Shown: positions 52,831-61,777, counted from the first letter of the stretch. The stretch: 64,000 nucleotides of DNA from JAJPXC01 sp964628905 (GCA_964628905.1 CAZVNS010000001.1:62001-126000), one strand, 5' to 3'. Notes: generated by a model from the sequence alone, not told the origin. Made by a program: numbers and translations.

Positions 52831-53199
52831 AGACCCCATCTCATAAAATTTTTATGGCTTAGGGGTCGCATCCCTGGAGATATTTTTGGCCTTTGGCTCA
52901 GTCACATAGCTCGCCATGCTCCTTCACCTGCAGACCAAAAATATCTCCAAGGCTGCGAGGCAAGAGGTAACTTTATGCCAAATACAAGGTTAACAGAGTT
53001 TATTAACAAGAATACTAACAATTAACATAAACCCCGACACTTCGTAAAAATATGTTTTTAAGTTAGTGGATGTTCGGTTTTGGTCGGCGCTTTTCGCAAG
53101 TCTCATCGGTCACTTAGCTCGCTAAGCTCCCTCTTCGACTTGCGAAAATCCCTCGCCCGAAACCGCCCCTAAGCTTAAAAATTTTATGAGATGGGGTCT
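52831..53199 (+). mobile_element. Hairpin-rich leader element with terminal inverted repeats, copy 2 (MITE-like)
   Basis: A 369-bp element with about 34-bp terminal inverted repeats (AGACCCCATCTCATAAA... and ...ATGAGATGGGGTCT). It holds two long hairpins, 52866-52958 and 53075-53165, the latter with a perfect 12-bp inner stem TTTTCGCAAGTC/GACTTGCGAAAA. Both apices carry the motif GTCACwTAGCTCGCyA (52901-52916, 53109-53124). It ends 5 nt before the ATG of the Na/Pi cotransporter. Shared internal stretches (AGGTAACTTT; TCGTAAA...TTTTAA) show homology with the copy at 45898. Confidence 0.75.
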
Positions 53200-53204
53200 T
53201 AACG

Positions 53205-55040
53205 ATGAACTATAGCATACTCGATTTCCTGGGCCTGTTGGGCGCAGTGGGCCTATTCCTCTACGGAATGAAGGTCATGAGTGAGGGATTACAGAAAGCT
53301 GCCGGCGACCGCATGCGCAACATTCTGTCGGCAATGACCCGCAACCGTTTCACCGGCACACTCACCGGCTTTGGCATTACAGCCCTGATCCAGAGTTCGT
53401 CGGCATCGACGGTGATGGTGGTGAGCTTCGTCAACGCCGGATTGATGACCCTTGCGCAGTCGATGGCTGTGATCATGGGTGCCAACGTGGGTACGACGTT
53501 CACAGCGTGGGTGATAGCCCTGTTTGGATTCAAAGTTGACATCTCAATCTACGCCATACCGCTGATAGGCTTCGCAGTGCCGCTGCTGTTCATGAAGAGG
53601 AGCCGCAACAAGTCAATCGGCGAGTTCCTGATAGGCTTCGCCTTCCTCTTCTTGGGTCTCTCGATGATTTCGAAGTATGTGCCTGACCTGCAGTCAAATC
53701 CCGAGATGTTCTCCTTCCTGCAGCAGTACAGCAACATGGGCTATGGCTCGATACTGATATTCCTGCTGGTGGGCATCGTAGTGACGATGGTGATACAGTC
53801 GTCGGCTGCCACATTCGCCATCACGCTGATCATGTGTACCAAAGGATGGATCACTTTCGACCTGGCCTGCGCCCTGGTGCTTGGCTCCAACATCGGCACC
53901 ACAGTGACCCCGCTGTTGGCATCAATGAGCGGTAACGTGGCCGCCAAACGCACAGCGATGGGTCACCTGCTGTTCAACGTGTTAGGTCTTATTTGGTGTC
54001 TTGCGGTGTTCGTGCCCTTCTGCGAGCTCAACGTATGGGTCACCGAGCACATAGGCCAAGGCAACCCCGAAGCGCTCACATCATACGTCAACCATATCGA
54101 GGCCACCGCCCCGGGCCTGTACAATCACCTGTTTGACGGCACGCTGCCATCGCTCCCAGATGGCAAGGAGGTACACGACAACATCACCCAGATGCAGACG
54201 TCGGTATCGTTCGGACTGTCGATGTTCCACACCGTATTCAACCTCATCAACCTCGCCATAATGATATGGTTCACAGGATTGTATGTGAAGATTGTGGAAT
54301 GGCTCGTACCCGCCAAGCACAAAGAGGACGAGGAGTTCACACTCAAATACATCTCCTCCGGACTGCTCTCAGCATCAGAGCTTAACATCACCCAGGCCGA
54401 AAAAGAAATCAAGGTATATGCCCAGCGCGTCGACCGCATGATCGCCATGGCCCAAGACCTGGTGCACACCGAGGAGGGTGGCGACGAGTTCAACAAACTG
54501 CTGTCGCGCATCGAAAAATATGAGGACATCTCCGACCGCATGGAGATAGAGATAGCCCACTACCTCAACCGATGCGCCGAGGGCCGACTCTCTAACGAGG
54601 GTAAGCTCCACATCGCCGGCTTGCTCCGCATAGTATCTGAGATAGAGTCAATTGCCGACAGTTGCTGCGGCGTGGCTAAGATACTGATACGCAAGCAGCA
54701 GAGCCATGTCGAATTCACCCAGATGATCTACGCCAACATCGACATGATGTTCCGCTACGTCAAGGAAGCAATGTCGAATATGCTCCTGCTCCTGAACGAA
54801 ATCGAAGGCGTGCGCGAGTCCGACATCATAGTGTCGTACAACAAGGAGCGCGAGATCAACAACCTGCGCAACCAGTTCCGCAACGCCAACGTCGAGAATA
54901 TCAACGCCAAGCAGTACGAATACCAGTCGGGTATCTACTACATGGACATCATCGGCGACCTGGAGAAGACCGGCGACTACATCATCAACGTGGTCGACAC
55001 CCTCAAAGAGGACTTCCGAAAAACCACCACCAAAGCCTAA
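53205..55040 (+). CDS. Na+/phosphate cotransporter family protein with PhoU-like domain
   Basis: A 611-residue inner-membrane protein. Eight or more membrane helices lie in residues 5-385, with two inverted NptA/PNaS repeats carrying QSSSAS (TALIQSSSASTVMVVSFVNAGLM, about 60-82) and QSSAAT (MVIQSSAATFAITLI). The C-terminal about 190 residues are helical and PhoU-like (KYEDISDRMEIEIAHYLNRCAEGR; LEKTGDYIINVVDTL). It probably exports or imports phosphate with sodium. ATG at 53205 gives the family N terminus; it lies 5 nt after the leader element, whose end supplies a GGGG stretch in the ribosome-binding region. Confidence 0.92.
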   Translation: MNYSILDFLGLLGAVGLFLYGMKVMSEGLQKAAGDRMRNILSAMTRNRFTGTLTGFGITALIQSSSASTVMVVSFVNAGLMTLAQSMAVIMGANVGTTFTAWVIALFGFKVDISIYAIPLIGFAVPLLFMKRSRNKSIGEFLIGFAFLFLGLSMISKYVPDLQSNPEMFSFLQQYSNMGYGSILIFLLVGIVVTMVIQSSAATFAITLIMCTKGWITFDLACALVLGSNIGTTVTPLLASMSGNVAAKRTAMGHLLFNVLGLIWCLAVFVPFCELNVWVTEHIGQGNPEALTSYVNHIEATAPGLYNHLFDGTLPSLPDGKEVHDNITQMQTSVSFGLSMFHTVFNLINLAIMIWFTGLYVKIVEWLVPAKHKEDEEFTLKYISSGLLSASELNITQAEKEIKVYAQRVDRMIAMAQDLVHTEEGGDEFNKLLSRIEKYEDISDRMEIEIAHYLNRCAEGRLSNEGKLHIAGLLRIVSEIESIADSCCGVAKILIRKQQSHVEFTQMIYANIDMMFRYVKEAMSNMLLLLNEIEGVRESDIIVSYNKEREINNLRNQFRNANVENINAKQYEYQSGIYYMDIIGDLEKTGDYIINVVDTLKEDFRKTTTKA

Positions 55041-55060
55041 CCACGCATATCAGCGTGCGA

Positions 55061-55101
55061 CCCAGCGTCGAAACCGCCGGGCACAGTGGCTCTGCGCCTA
55101 C
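55061..55101 (-). terminator. Family B hairpin repeat, copy 5 (convergent gene end)
   Basis: Read on the minus strand: GGCGCAGAGCCACTGTG then stem CCCGGCG/CGCTGGG (one G-U pair) around GTTTCGA. It lies between the Na/Pi cotransporter and the convergent small secreted protein gene. The first part matches copy 3 nearly base for base. Confidence 0.65.
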
Positions 55102-55147
55102 ACCCTCAACCGGCTGCTAATGTTTGGCGCCTGCGATAAGCTTAGGG

Positions 55148-55624
55148 TCAACTGGGGGAGAGGGCGGCGGAGTCGACGGTGACGGTGACGTCGTAGGGGG
55201 TGTGGAGCGAGTGGGGTGTAGCGCTATTGCGATAGACGTAGCTACACTGCACGTCCCACGAGGGTATCACCACGTGGCGGGTCGATCCCCGGGGTATGTC
55301 GGCCTCGGCCCAGAGGCTGCGGTGATGCAGCTGGCGCCCCTGCAGGTCGGTGTAATCAATTGTGATATAGAGCGAGTCGACATCGGCGATGGAGCGGTTG
55401 GTGATGAGCATCGTCTCGCGCCGTGACCGCAGGGGCTTGTCGTATCCCGCCACATTAAACTCCGCAGGCCCAACTGCCACATGTGTCGGCTCCACTGTGC
55501 TAACAGGAGTCACCACTACATCTGCGCGGGGCTTCAGCGCCTTTGCCGGCTGAGTGTTGGTGCGCCGAGCCACGATCGGAAGGGTGAATGCGGCGATGGC
55601 TATCAGTGGAAGTAATCGCTTCAT
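55148..55624 (-). CDS. Small exported protein of unknown function
   Basis: A 158-residue protein with an N-terminal signal-like segment (MKRLLPLIAIAAFTLPIVA). The remainder is beta-rich (VAGYDKPLRSRRETMLITNRSIADVDSLYITIDYTDLQGRQLHHRSLW), like an Ig-type domain with ITIDY strands. No named family is recognised. Its start overlaps the stop of the 55621 gene by 4 nt, so it ends a four-gene minus-strand operon (DUF2851, DUF3078, 55621 product, this gene). A role in the envelope is inferred only from export. Confidence 0.6.
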   Translation of the reverse strand: MKRLLPLIAIAAFTLPIVARRTNTQPAKALKPRADVVVTPVSTVEPTHVAVGPAEFNVAGYDKPLRSRRETMLITNRSIADVDSLYITIDYTDLQGRQLHHRSLWAEADIPRGSTRHVVIPSWDVQCSYVYRNSATPHSLHTPYDVTVTVDSAALSPS

Positions 55625-56208
55625 AGACAGATGGATGTGTTAGGTGCCTGCGGGAAGATTCGAACCATGCCGTCGATGTTCGCAGGACGCTGATTGACGC
55701 GCCTGAGGCTGTAGCGCAGTATGTATGGCACGAGCCGCCAGGCGTTGACCTTCACACCCTTTTCGTAATGTTGCAGTGCCAGGCGCGAGTCGGCGTTGAT
55801 GGTGAGTGTGAAGGTGCGGGGTTTTGCGAGGGTGGGGGAGCCGTCGGCTGAGGTGGATACATCGGTGTAGATTTCGGCATCGTATATCCCCTTTGAGGAG
55901 CCGGGGATGGCGCGCCCTATCACTGAGCCGCGGGGTATGCTCAGCTCCGGGCCGTTGACGTAGATGATTAGGAAGTCGGTAGTGACATGGCGTTGCGTGC
56001 CGGTGTTGGCGGTGATGGCCACAGTGGCGCCGCCGTCGGTCATTTCCCATACCCCTTCGATGGGGGCAAGAGCACGGTGTCGGAACAGCCGCATCGACTC
56101 AGCGGCGGTGGTGCATGAGTCAACAACCTCGCCAAGCTCAGCAGCCGCCGTGGAGGCCACACTCAGCACAGTCGCCACCGATGCCAATATCACGCATCTA
56201 ATTGTCAT
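55621..56208 (-). CDS. Exported protein of unknown function
   Basis: A 195-residue protein with a signal peptide (MTIRCVILASVATVLSVASTAAA). Residues about 48-110 (APIEGVWEMTDGGATVAI, then TDFLIIYVNG, then GRAIPGSSKGIYDAEIYTD) look like a small lipocalin-like or avidin-like beta-barrel, where W-E-x-T-D starts the first strand. No named family is certain. The start is ATG at 56208, which shares one base with the stop of the DUF3078 gene (TAATG); the longer frame has no signal peptide. It overlaps the next gene by 4 nt. Confidence 0.6.
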   Translation of the reverse strand: MTIRCVILASVATVLSVASTAAAELGEVVDSCTTAAESMRLFRHRALAPIEGVWEMTDGGATVAITANTGTQRHVTTDFLIIYVNGPELSIPRGSVIGRAIPGSSKGIYDAEIYTDVSTSADGSPTLAKPRTFTLTINADSRLALQHYEKGVKVNAWRLVPYILRYSLRRVNQRPANIDGMVRIFPQAPNTSICL

Positions 56209-57548
56209 TATATCAAGCCAAGGGCGTATGAAAATCCGAAGCTCAGTATCTCCTTCATCTGCCACAGGTGCCACTGCGAGTTAGCAATCGACGGTGAATG
56301 GGAGTCGTAGCGCAGGTGCACCTGAATCTGAGTGGAGAAGTAGGAGTTGATGGCGAAGTTGAAAGTGTTCTCCCAGTCGCCTTGCAGGTACTCGTAGTTG
56401 GAGAAAGCGAAGAGGCGGGAGCTCCAGGTGACGTTGCGCGCCAGTTGCCATGCCAACTTGGCTTCGGCCGACGAACCGAACGAGTTGGCCGTCTTATGCC
56501 CCTCCTTGATGCCGAATGTCGCCGGGTTGATGCGGTCGTCGATGCAAGTCTTGAGGTTGTATGTCAAGGGTGAGATTGACATGTCGAACTGCACGCGCTT
56601 GTCCTCCGACACGTAATTGTAGGTCATACCAAGACCAAGGTTGAGCTCGCCGGGCGACATGAACGACGCTGTCAGGTCGTTGGTGTTTGACTTATAGCTG
56701 TGGAAGAACTGAGTCTTCAACAGCAGCGCCAGTGAGTAGTACCAGTTGCGCGCGGCCTTGATACCGACCTTGGTGTTGATCTGGAAGAGCTCTTCTGAGA
56801 TGTTGTAGTCGCGGAGAGTGTCCTCGGGGGCTGAATTGATGCCGAGTTTATACTGCACCGTGTTCTCAAACATCAGTTTGGGGTGGTAGGCCGGGTTGAG
56901 TTTTATCTGGTAGATGGCGTTGAGGAGCATGTTGAGGTTGTTGTTACCACCCTGGTACCAGTTGGGGGATATGTAGGCCTGGGAGAACTGTACCGACCCC
57001 TTCATGCCGTGCATCCAGTGGCGCTTGTCGACCTGCAGCGGGGTGATGTCGGCCTCGATTTTGTCGACGGTGATATACTCGTCGACGGTGATTTTCATTG
57101 TCGCCGGATCGGTGTGGGCATAGTAGCGCTTAGGGGGTTCGGGGAGCGTCTCGAAGTTGTAGAGCACTTGGTCCAGGTGGTTGATCATGTAGCGCTGAAC
57201 CAGCAGATACATGTTGCGGTAACGCACCACGTCGCCGTCGATCAGCGGCATCGACACACGCTCGGGCCTTGGGCCGTAGATGGAGTCGAGCGCCAGAGGC
57301 TCGTAGGGAGTCTCGTAAGTGTAGTTGATCCATACCGCGGGCATGAAGAAGGTGGAAGGGAGTGCCGGACATTTCGGGTAGTCGACACTCTGCAGATATC
57401 GGCTGGTGGAGCGGCGCAGGGCCTGGTCGATAGTTGTCGAGAGGTCGGGGCGCCATACTGAGGTGTCGGTTGAGATAGAGTCGGCGCTCATCGAGGTCGC
57501 ACCCACCCACAACGCTATCAGCGCCAATATCAGCTTCTTCATATTCAT
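56208..57548 (-). CDS. DUF3078-type outer-membrane beta-barrel protein
   Basis: A 446-residue exported protein. A signal peptide (about 1-22, LILALIALWVGATSMSA) is followed by an N-terminal region, then an amphipathic beta-barrel from about residue 175 to the end. The barrel begins GSVQFSQAYISPNWYQGGNNNLNMLLNAIYQ, which matches the F-SQ...NW-x2-GG-x-N motif of DUF3078 proteins, and ends in a short aromatic-rich strand (FGFSYALGLI). Starts at 57548 or 57542 are both possible; the frame to 57725 overlaps the DUF2851 gene. Its function is unknown. The downstream gene is translationally coupled. Confidence 0.75.
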   Translation of the reverse strand: MNMKKLILALIALWVGATSMSADSISTDTSVWRPDLSTTIDQALRRSTSRYLQSVDYPKCPALPSTFFMPAVWINYTYETPYEPLALDSIYGPRPERVSMPLIDGDVVRYRNMYLLVQRYMINHLDQVLYNFETLPEPPKRYYAHTDPATMKITVDEYITVDKIEADITPLQVDKRHWMHGMKGSVQFSQAYISPNWYQGGNNNLNMLLNAIYQIKLNPAYHPKLMFENTVQYKLGINSAPEDTLRDYNISEELFQINTKVGIKAARNWYYSLALLLKTQFFHSYKSNTNDLTASFMSPGELNLGLGMTYNYVSEDKRVQFDMSISPLTYNLKTCIDDRINPATFGIKEGHKTANSFGSSAEAKLAWQLARNVTWSSRLFAFSNYEYLQGDWENTFNFAINSYFSTQIQVHLRYDSHSPSIANSQWHLWQMKEILSFGFSYALGLI

Positions 57549-57610
57549 CGCAGTGATTAGTTTACTATTTCCGCGAAAATAGCAAACGTATGTTAATTCG
57601 CCAAATTTAT

Positions 57611-58891
57611 CTACACGGTGGTGCTGAGCATGCGGTGGCCGAAGCGGCAGTAGATGCACTTGCGGCGCTCGCAGTATTCGCGGCGCAGCTGTATCAGGGC
57701 CTGCGATGAGAAGGCGTCGCGGCACTCCAGGCCGGCGCTCTTGAAGGCCGTGACTATCGAGTTGTGCTCAGGGGGCAGTGATTGCAGCAGCTCCACCACT
57801 TCTGAAGCGGTGCGGTCGTCGCCATGATAGTTGGCCCAGGCATGAACGATAGGTACTACGGCGTTGATTATCAGCAGGCGGGCTGCGTCGGCACTGAGGG
57901 CATGCTGCATGGGCGCGGTGTCGCCGCCAAAGCGGTGGTGCTCGCTCCAATAGCCCTGAAATTCGAAGTCAAACAGATATTTGGCGTCCTCGGGCGAGCG
58001 GATATCACGGAGCGCCGACATCAAGCGTGGTGCGCGCAGAAGCAGCTCACAGAGCGTGGCGATGCGTCGGTGGGGGAAGTTCCACGGGCGCATCCTCCCT
58101 AAGCGCCAACTGCGGGCATCGATGGGCGTGAGCGCATATTTGTGTGACAGGAATCGATATTCCCCCTGCAACCATTGCAGGTAGGTGTCAGGCTCCGGGT
58201 CGACCGACTGCAGCAGTGAGGCCTGTCCAAAGAGCAGAGCCTCTACTGTGCGGGGGTCGATGGCATGCTTGCGAAGCACCTTCAGGGGTGTGGCGCGGGC
58301 CAGGCGCTCGAAGGCGTCGTTGTTGGTTCCGAAGCCCAAGGCGCGGCTGAGGGTTACGTAGGCCGCCTCTTCCCAGTCGCCGTTGAGCTGCTCGGCGAGC
58401 TGCAGCACGCGGTCGCTCTTGGCGTAGATGCGTTCGTAGCCGAGCGCCCCGAGCCAGTCGGATGCGTAAAGCGGTGGAGCCGAGGCCAGAGCGCCGCGGC
58501 AGGTGATGTCGGTGGGTGGCGCTCCAACCAGAGCGAGGCATCGGCGGTAGATATCTTCGGCGTGGGGCATCGTCACCTGAGGGATTGCGGTGTCGGACCC
58601 GGGGCGGGGTATCTGGAGGTCGTCCTTCTCCACCACGTGGAGTATCACCGAGTCGTAGGCGCGGTCGTTCTGGTGGCCGTGGCGCATCCAGTCGGAGGCG
58701 CGGTAGTGGATCTCGATGTTGCCCACCCAATGCTCCGAGTCGAGTTCGATTTCGGCGTTGAAGAAGTCGGGGCCGACGCCGGTGTTGAGCTGCCCCGGGT
58801 CGATGATGCGCAGTGAGCGTCCATCGGTTGTGTTGAGCCCGCGTGTGGGCCACAGCCGATGCTGCCATACGTATTGCATCATCTTTTCCAT
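57611..58891 (-). CDS. DUF2851-family protein
   Basis: A 426-residue soluble protein that matches the DUF2851 family common in Bacteroidetes. It begins MQYVWQHRLWPTRGLNTTDGRSLRIIDPGQLNTGVGPDFFNAEIEL (residues 5-50), whose PGQLNTGVGPDFFNA block is diagnostic, followed by VGNIEIHYRASDWMRHGH. The C terminus has a Cys-rich CRDAF...CERRKCIYCRFGHRML pattern that may bind zinc. The role is unknown; the D/E-x-H-type N terminus has suggested a nuclease-like fold (inference). It is first in the operon, divergent from the NamZ gene, with a 10-bp repeat array upstream. Confidence 0.85.
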   Translation of the reverse strand: MEKMMQYVWQHRLWPTRGLNTTDGRSLRIIDPGQLNTGVGPDFFNAEIELDSEHWVGNIEIHYRASDWMRHGHQNDRAYDSVILHVVEKDDLQIPRPGSDTAIPQVTMPHAEDIYRRCLALVGAPPTDITCRGALASAPPLYASDWLGALGYERIYAKSDRVLQLAEQLNGDWEEAAYVTLSRALGFGTNNDAFERLARATPLKVLRKHAIDPRTVEALLFGQASLLQSVDPEPDTYLQWLQGEYRFLSHKYALTPIDARSWRLGRMRPWNFPHRRIATLCELLLRAPRLMSALRDIRSPEDAKYLFDFEFQGYWSEHHRFGGDTAPMQHALSADAARLLIINAVVPIVHAWANYHGDDRTASEVVELLQSLPPEHNSIVTAFKSAGLECRDAFSSQALIQLRREYCERRKCIYCRFGHRMLSTTV

Positions 58892-58911
58892 TGGCTATTT
58901 TAGAGGTTTTT

Positions 58912-58941
58912 TCGATTTAAGCCGATTTAAGTCGATTAAAT
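58912..58941. repeat. 10-bp tandem array, three TCGATTTAAG units
   Basis: TCGATTTAAG, CCGATTTAAG, TCGATTAAAT directly upstream of the DUF2851 start. Same family as the arrays at 33128, 40918 and 52714. Confidence 0.7.
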
Positions 58942-59081
58942 CGGGGGGGTGTTGTGATTTCTCCGCAAACTTACTGAAATCTCGCTACAATGCGTCAGCG
59001 CGCCTCGATTTTTACAATTATTAAGAATTATATGCTTACTTTCACACATCAGTGCTGCTTTTTTGCGCTAACTTTACCGCC

Positions 59082-60245
59082 ATGAACCGTCAATTATCAC
59101 TCCTGCCACTTTTTTTGGCCTCGCTGGCCACGATGAGTGCCGCCGTCACCGTAGGCGCGGCTCGCACCGGTGAATACGTTTCCCAGCTCCAAGGCAAGCG
59201 TATCGCCCTGTATTCCAACCACACAGGCATGGTCGATTCGGTGACCCATACCCTCGACGTGATGCTCCGCGAAGGTCTCGACGTGGCTGCGATATTCTCA
59301 CCCGAACATGGATTTCGCGGCGATGCCGACGCCGGCGAGCACGTGAGCGGCGGCGTTGACCCCAAGACCGGGATTCCCATCGTGTCGCTCTACGGCTCGG
59401 GGCATAAGGCCGCCATGGACTCGGCAGTGGCCGGAGTCGATGTGGTGGTGGTCGACATCCAGGATGTGGGCCTGCGCTACTACACCTACTACTGCACGAT
59501 GCTTGAGCTGATGAACTCCGCCGATCGCCACGGCAAGGCGGTGATGGTGCTCGACCGACCAAACCCTAATGGCATGACCGTCGACGGCCCCATCCTCGAC
59601 ATGAAGTATCAGTCGGGCGTCGGCCGCCTCCCCATCCCCGTGGTGCACGGCATGACCTTAGGCGAGCTCGCACTGATGATCAACGGCGAGGGGTGGCTCC
59701 AAAGCGGGGGCAAGGTGCCTCTGACGGTGATACCCTGCGAGGGGTACACCCACTCCACCCGCTACCGCCTCCCGATAGCCCCGTCGCCCAACCTGCGCAC
59801 CATGCGCGCCATCTACCTCTACCCCTCAACTTGCTACTTCGAGGCCACTCCCGTGAGCCTCGGGCGCGGCACAGACACACCCTTTGAGGTCTTCGGCCAC
59901 CCCGACATGAAGGGTTATCCCTATACCTTCACCCCCCGCAGCGTGGCCGGCGCCAAAAATCCGCCGCAACTCGACAAGGAGTGCCACGGCCGCTCGCTCA
60001 CCGACATCACCGAGGAGGAGGCCATAGCCATGGGCGTCAACCTCGAATACCTCATCGAAGCATACCGGGCCTTGGGCATTGGCGACAAATTCTTCACCCA
60101 ATTCTTCGAGAAACTCATCGGCGACCCCTCGATACGCAAGAAAATCGAGCAGGGGATGTCGGCCGCTGAAATCAAGCAAGGATGGGCCGACGACGTGGCC
60201 CGCTTCCGCACCCGGCGCGCCCCCTACCTCATCTACCCCGAATAA
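59082..60245 (+). CDS. Exo-beta-N-acetylmuramidase NamZ-like (DUF1343, GH171)
   Basis: A 387-residue exported protein with a signal peptide (1-20). The DUF1343 pattern is clear: GKRIALYSNHTGMVD, IFSPEHGFRGDADAGEHV, PIVSLYG, VVVVDIQDVGLRYYTYYCTM (about 122-142), VLDRPNPNGMTVDGPILD and RGTDTPFEVFGHP. NamZ-type enzymes release N-acetylmuramic acid from peptidoglycan fragments. The start is ATG at 59082; the upstream in-frame extension to 59052 lacks a better signal peptide. A sodium-solute symporter gene follows after 15 nt, which suggests that the released sugar is imported. MurQ, MurK and regulators are not in this window. Confidence 0.9.
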   Translation: MNRQLSLLPLFLASLATMSAAVTVGAARTGEYVSQLQGKRIALYSNHTGMVDSVTHTLDVMLREGLDVAAIFSPEHGFRGDADAGEHVSGGVDPKTGIPIVSLYGSGHKAAMDSAVAGVDVVVVDIQDVGLRYYTYYCTMLELMNSADRHGKAVMVLDRPNPNGMTVDGPILDMKYQSGVGRLPIPVVHGMTLGELALMINGEGWLQSGGKVPLTVIPCEGYTHSTRYRLPIAPSPNLRTMRAIYLYPSTCYFEATPVSLGRGTDTPFEVFGHPDMKGYPYTFTPRSVAGAKNPPQLDKECHGRSLTDITEEEAIAMGVNLEYLIEAYRALGIGDKFFTQFFEKLIGDPSIRKKIEQGMSAAEIKQGWADDVARFRTRRAPYLIYPE

Positions 60246-60260
60246 GACACAACCTCCGAC

Positions 60261-61730
60261 ATGAACCACGCATTAATCGTAATTCTCACCATCGCAGCCT
60301 ACTTCGCTTTGCTGCTGCTGATCAGCTACTTCGCCTCGCGCCGTAGCAACAACTCCACATTCTTCACCGGCGACCGCCGCGCCCCGTGGCCCCTTGTGGC
60401 CTTCGCCATGGTGGGCGCCGCCATCTCAGGCGTCACCTTCATCTCCGTGCCCGGCATGGTGGCGGCCAAGGGCTACTCCTACCTGCAGATGGTGCTCGGC
60501 TTCATCGTGGGCTACTTCGTGATAGCCTTCGTGCTGGTGCCGCTGTTCTACAAGCGCAACCTGGTGTCGATCTACGGCTACCTCGACGAGCGCTTCGGCA
60601 ACAACACCTACAAGACCTCGGCCTGGTACTTCTTCGTGTCGAAGATGCTGGGCGCGTCGGTGCGCTTCTTGGTGGTGTGCGTGGTGCTCCAGGCTCTGGT
60701 GTTCGACCCGCTGCACATACCGTTCATATTCAATGTCATAGTAACAATCGCCCTGATTTGGCTCTACACCGTGCAGGGTGGCGTCAAGACCCTGATTTGG
60801 ACCGACACCCTCAAGAGTTTCTGCCTGATCATGTCGGTGGTGCTCTGCATCTATTTCGTGGCCACCAACTTAGGGATGAACTTCGGAGAAATGACCTCGG
60901 CCATCGGTGCTCATCCAACGTCGAGGATGTTCTTCTTCGACAACCCCATGGAGGGCACATACTTCTGGAAGCAGTTCCTCGCCGGAGTGTTCATGGCCAT
61001 CGCCACCAACGGCCTCGACCAGGACATGATGCAGCGCAACCTCGCCTGCAAAGACACCCGCCAGTCACAGAAGAACATGATAGTCAGCGGCGTGATGCAA
61101 TTCTTCGTCGTAGCCCTGTTCCTGCTCTTAGGCACCATGCTCGTGATATTCATGGACAGCAGGGGTATCGCCGCGCCGGAGAAGTCAGATGAGGTGTTCT
61201 CGCTCGTGGCCCACCACTCCGACATGCCGTTGATAGTGGGCATACTCTTCGTGCTGGGACTCATCTCGGCCGCCTACTCAGCCGCCGGATCGGCCCTGAC
61301 ATCGCTCACCACATCGTTCACCGTCGACATCCTCGAGGGGCAGAAGCGCTACGACGACGCCCGCCTGGCCCGCACCCGCAAGCGTGTGCATGTGGCCATG
61401 TCGGCCGTGATGGGGTTGGTGATCATCGCCTTCTACTACCTGAGCGACCAGGACGCCATCTCGGCCGTCTACACCTTAGCCTCCTACACCTACGGCCCGA
61501 TCCTCGGACTGTTTGTCTACGGCCTGTTCTGGAGCAAGCCCGTCCACGACCGTTGGGTGCCCGCGGTGTGCATCGCCGCCCCCGTGCTGTCGTGGGTGAT
61601 ACAGTGGGCACTCCGCGAGTTTGGAGGCTATGAGACCTCGTTTGAGCTGCTGATCATCAACGCCGCTCTCACCGTCGGCGGTCTGCGCCTGCTCTCCTGC
61701 GGCTCCCGCCGCCCCGTCGCCGCCGCCTAA
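60261..61730 (+). CDS. Sodium:solute symporter (SSS family)
   Basis: A 489-residue inner-membrane protein with about 13 helices, normal for SSS. It has the RRSNNSTFFTGDRRAPWPLVAFAMVGAAISGVTFISVPG segment (about residues 27-65) and GLISAAYSAAGSALTSLTTSFTVDIL (about 333-358), the sodium-site helices. The C-terminal helices end before a short basic tail. The gene lies 15 nt after the NamZ-like muramidase, so import of MurNAc or a related amino sugar is a reasonable inference. Sialic acid or glucose are alternatives, since SSS members vary. Confidence 0.88.
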   Translation: MNHALIVILTIAAYFALLLLISYFASRRSNNSTFFTGDRRAPWPLVAFAMVGAAISGVTFISVPGMVAAKGYSYLQMVLGFIVGYFVIAFVLVPLFYKRNLVSIYGYLDERFGNNTYKTSAWYFFVSKMLGASVRFLVVCVVLQALVFDPLHIPFIFNVIVTIALIWLYTVQGGVKTLIWTDTLKSFCLIMSVVLCIYFVATNLGMNFGEMTSAIGAHPTSRMFFFDNPMEGTYFWKQFLAGVFMAIATNGLDQDMMQRNLACKDTRQSQKNMIVSGVMQFFVVALFLLLGTMLVIFMDSRGIAAPEKSDEVFSLVAHHSDMPLIVGILFVLGLISAAYSAAGSALTSLTTSFTVDILEGQKRYDDARLARTRKRVHVAMSAVMGLVIIAFYYLSDQDAISAVYTLASYTYGPILGLFVYGLFWSKPVHDRWVPAVCIAAPVLSWVIQWALREFGGYETSFELLIINAALTVGGLRLLSCGSRRPVAAA

Positions 61731-61736
61731 AGCCCC

Positions 61737-61777
61737 TCAAAAGCGCGAAGCTGTCCCGTTAAAGCGCACCGCGCTTG
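61737..61777 (+). repeat. Family A intercistronic repeat, symporter-WYL gap
   Basis: Starts 7 nt after the symporter stop: AAAGCGCGAAGCTGTCCCGTT followed by the hairpin AAGCGC-ACC-GCGCTT (61762-61776), with an AT-rich tract afterwards. It ends 34 nt before the TTG start of the WYL gene. Same orientation as the genes. Confidence 0.8.
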
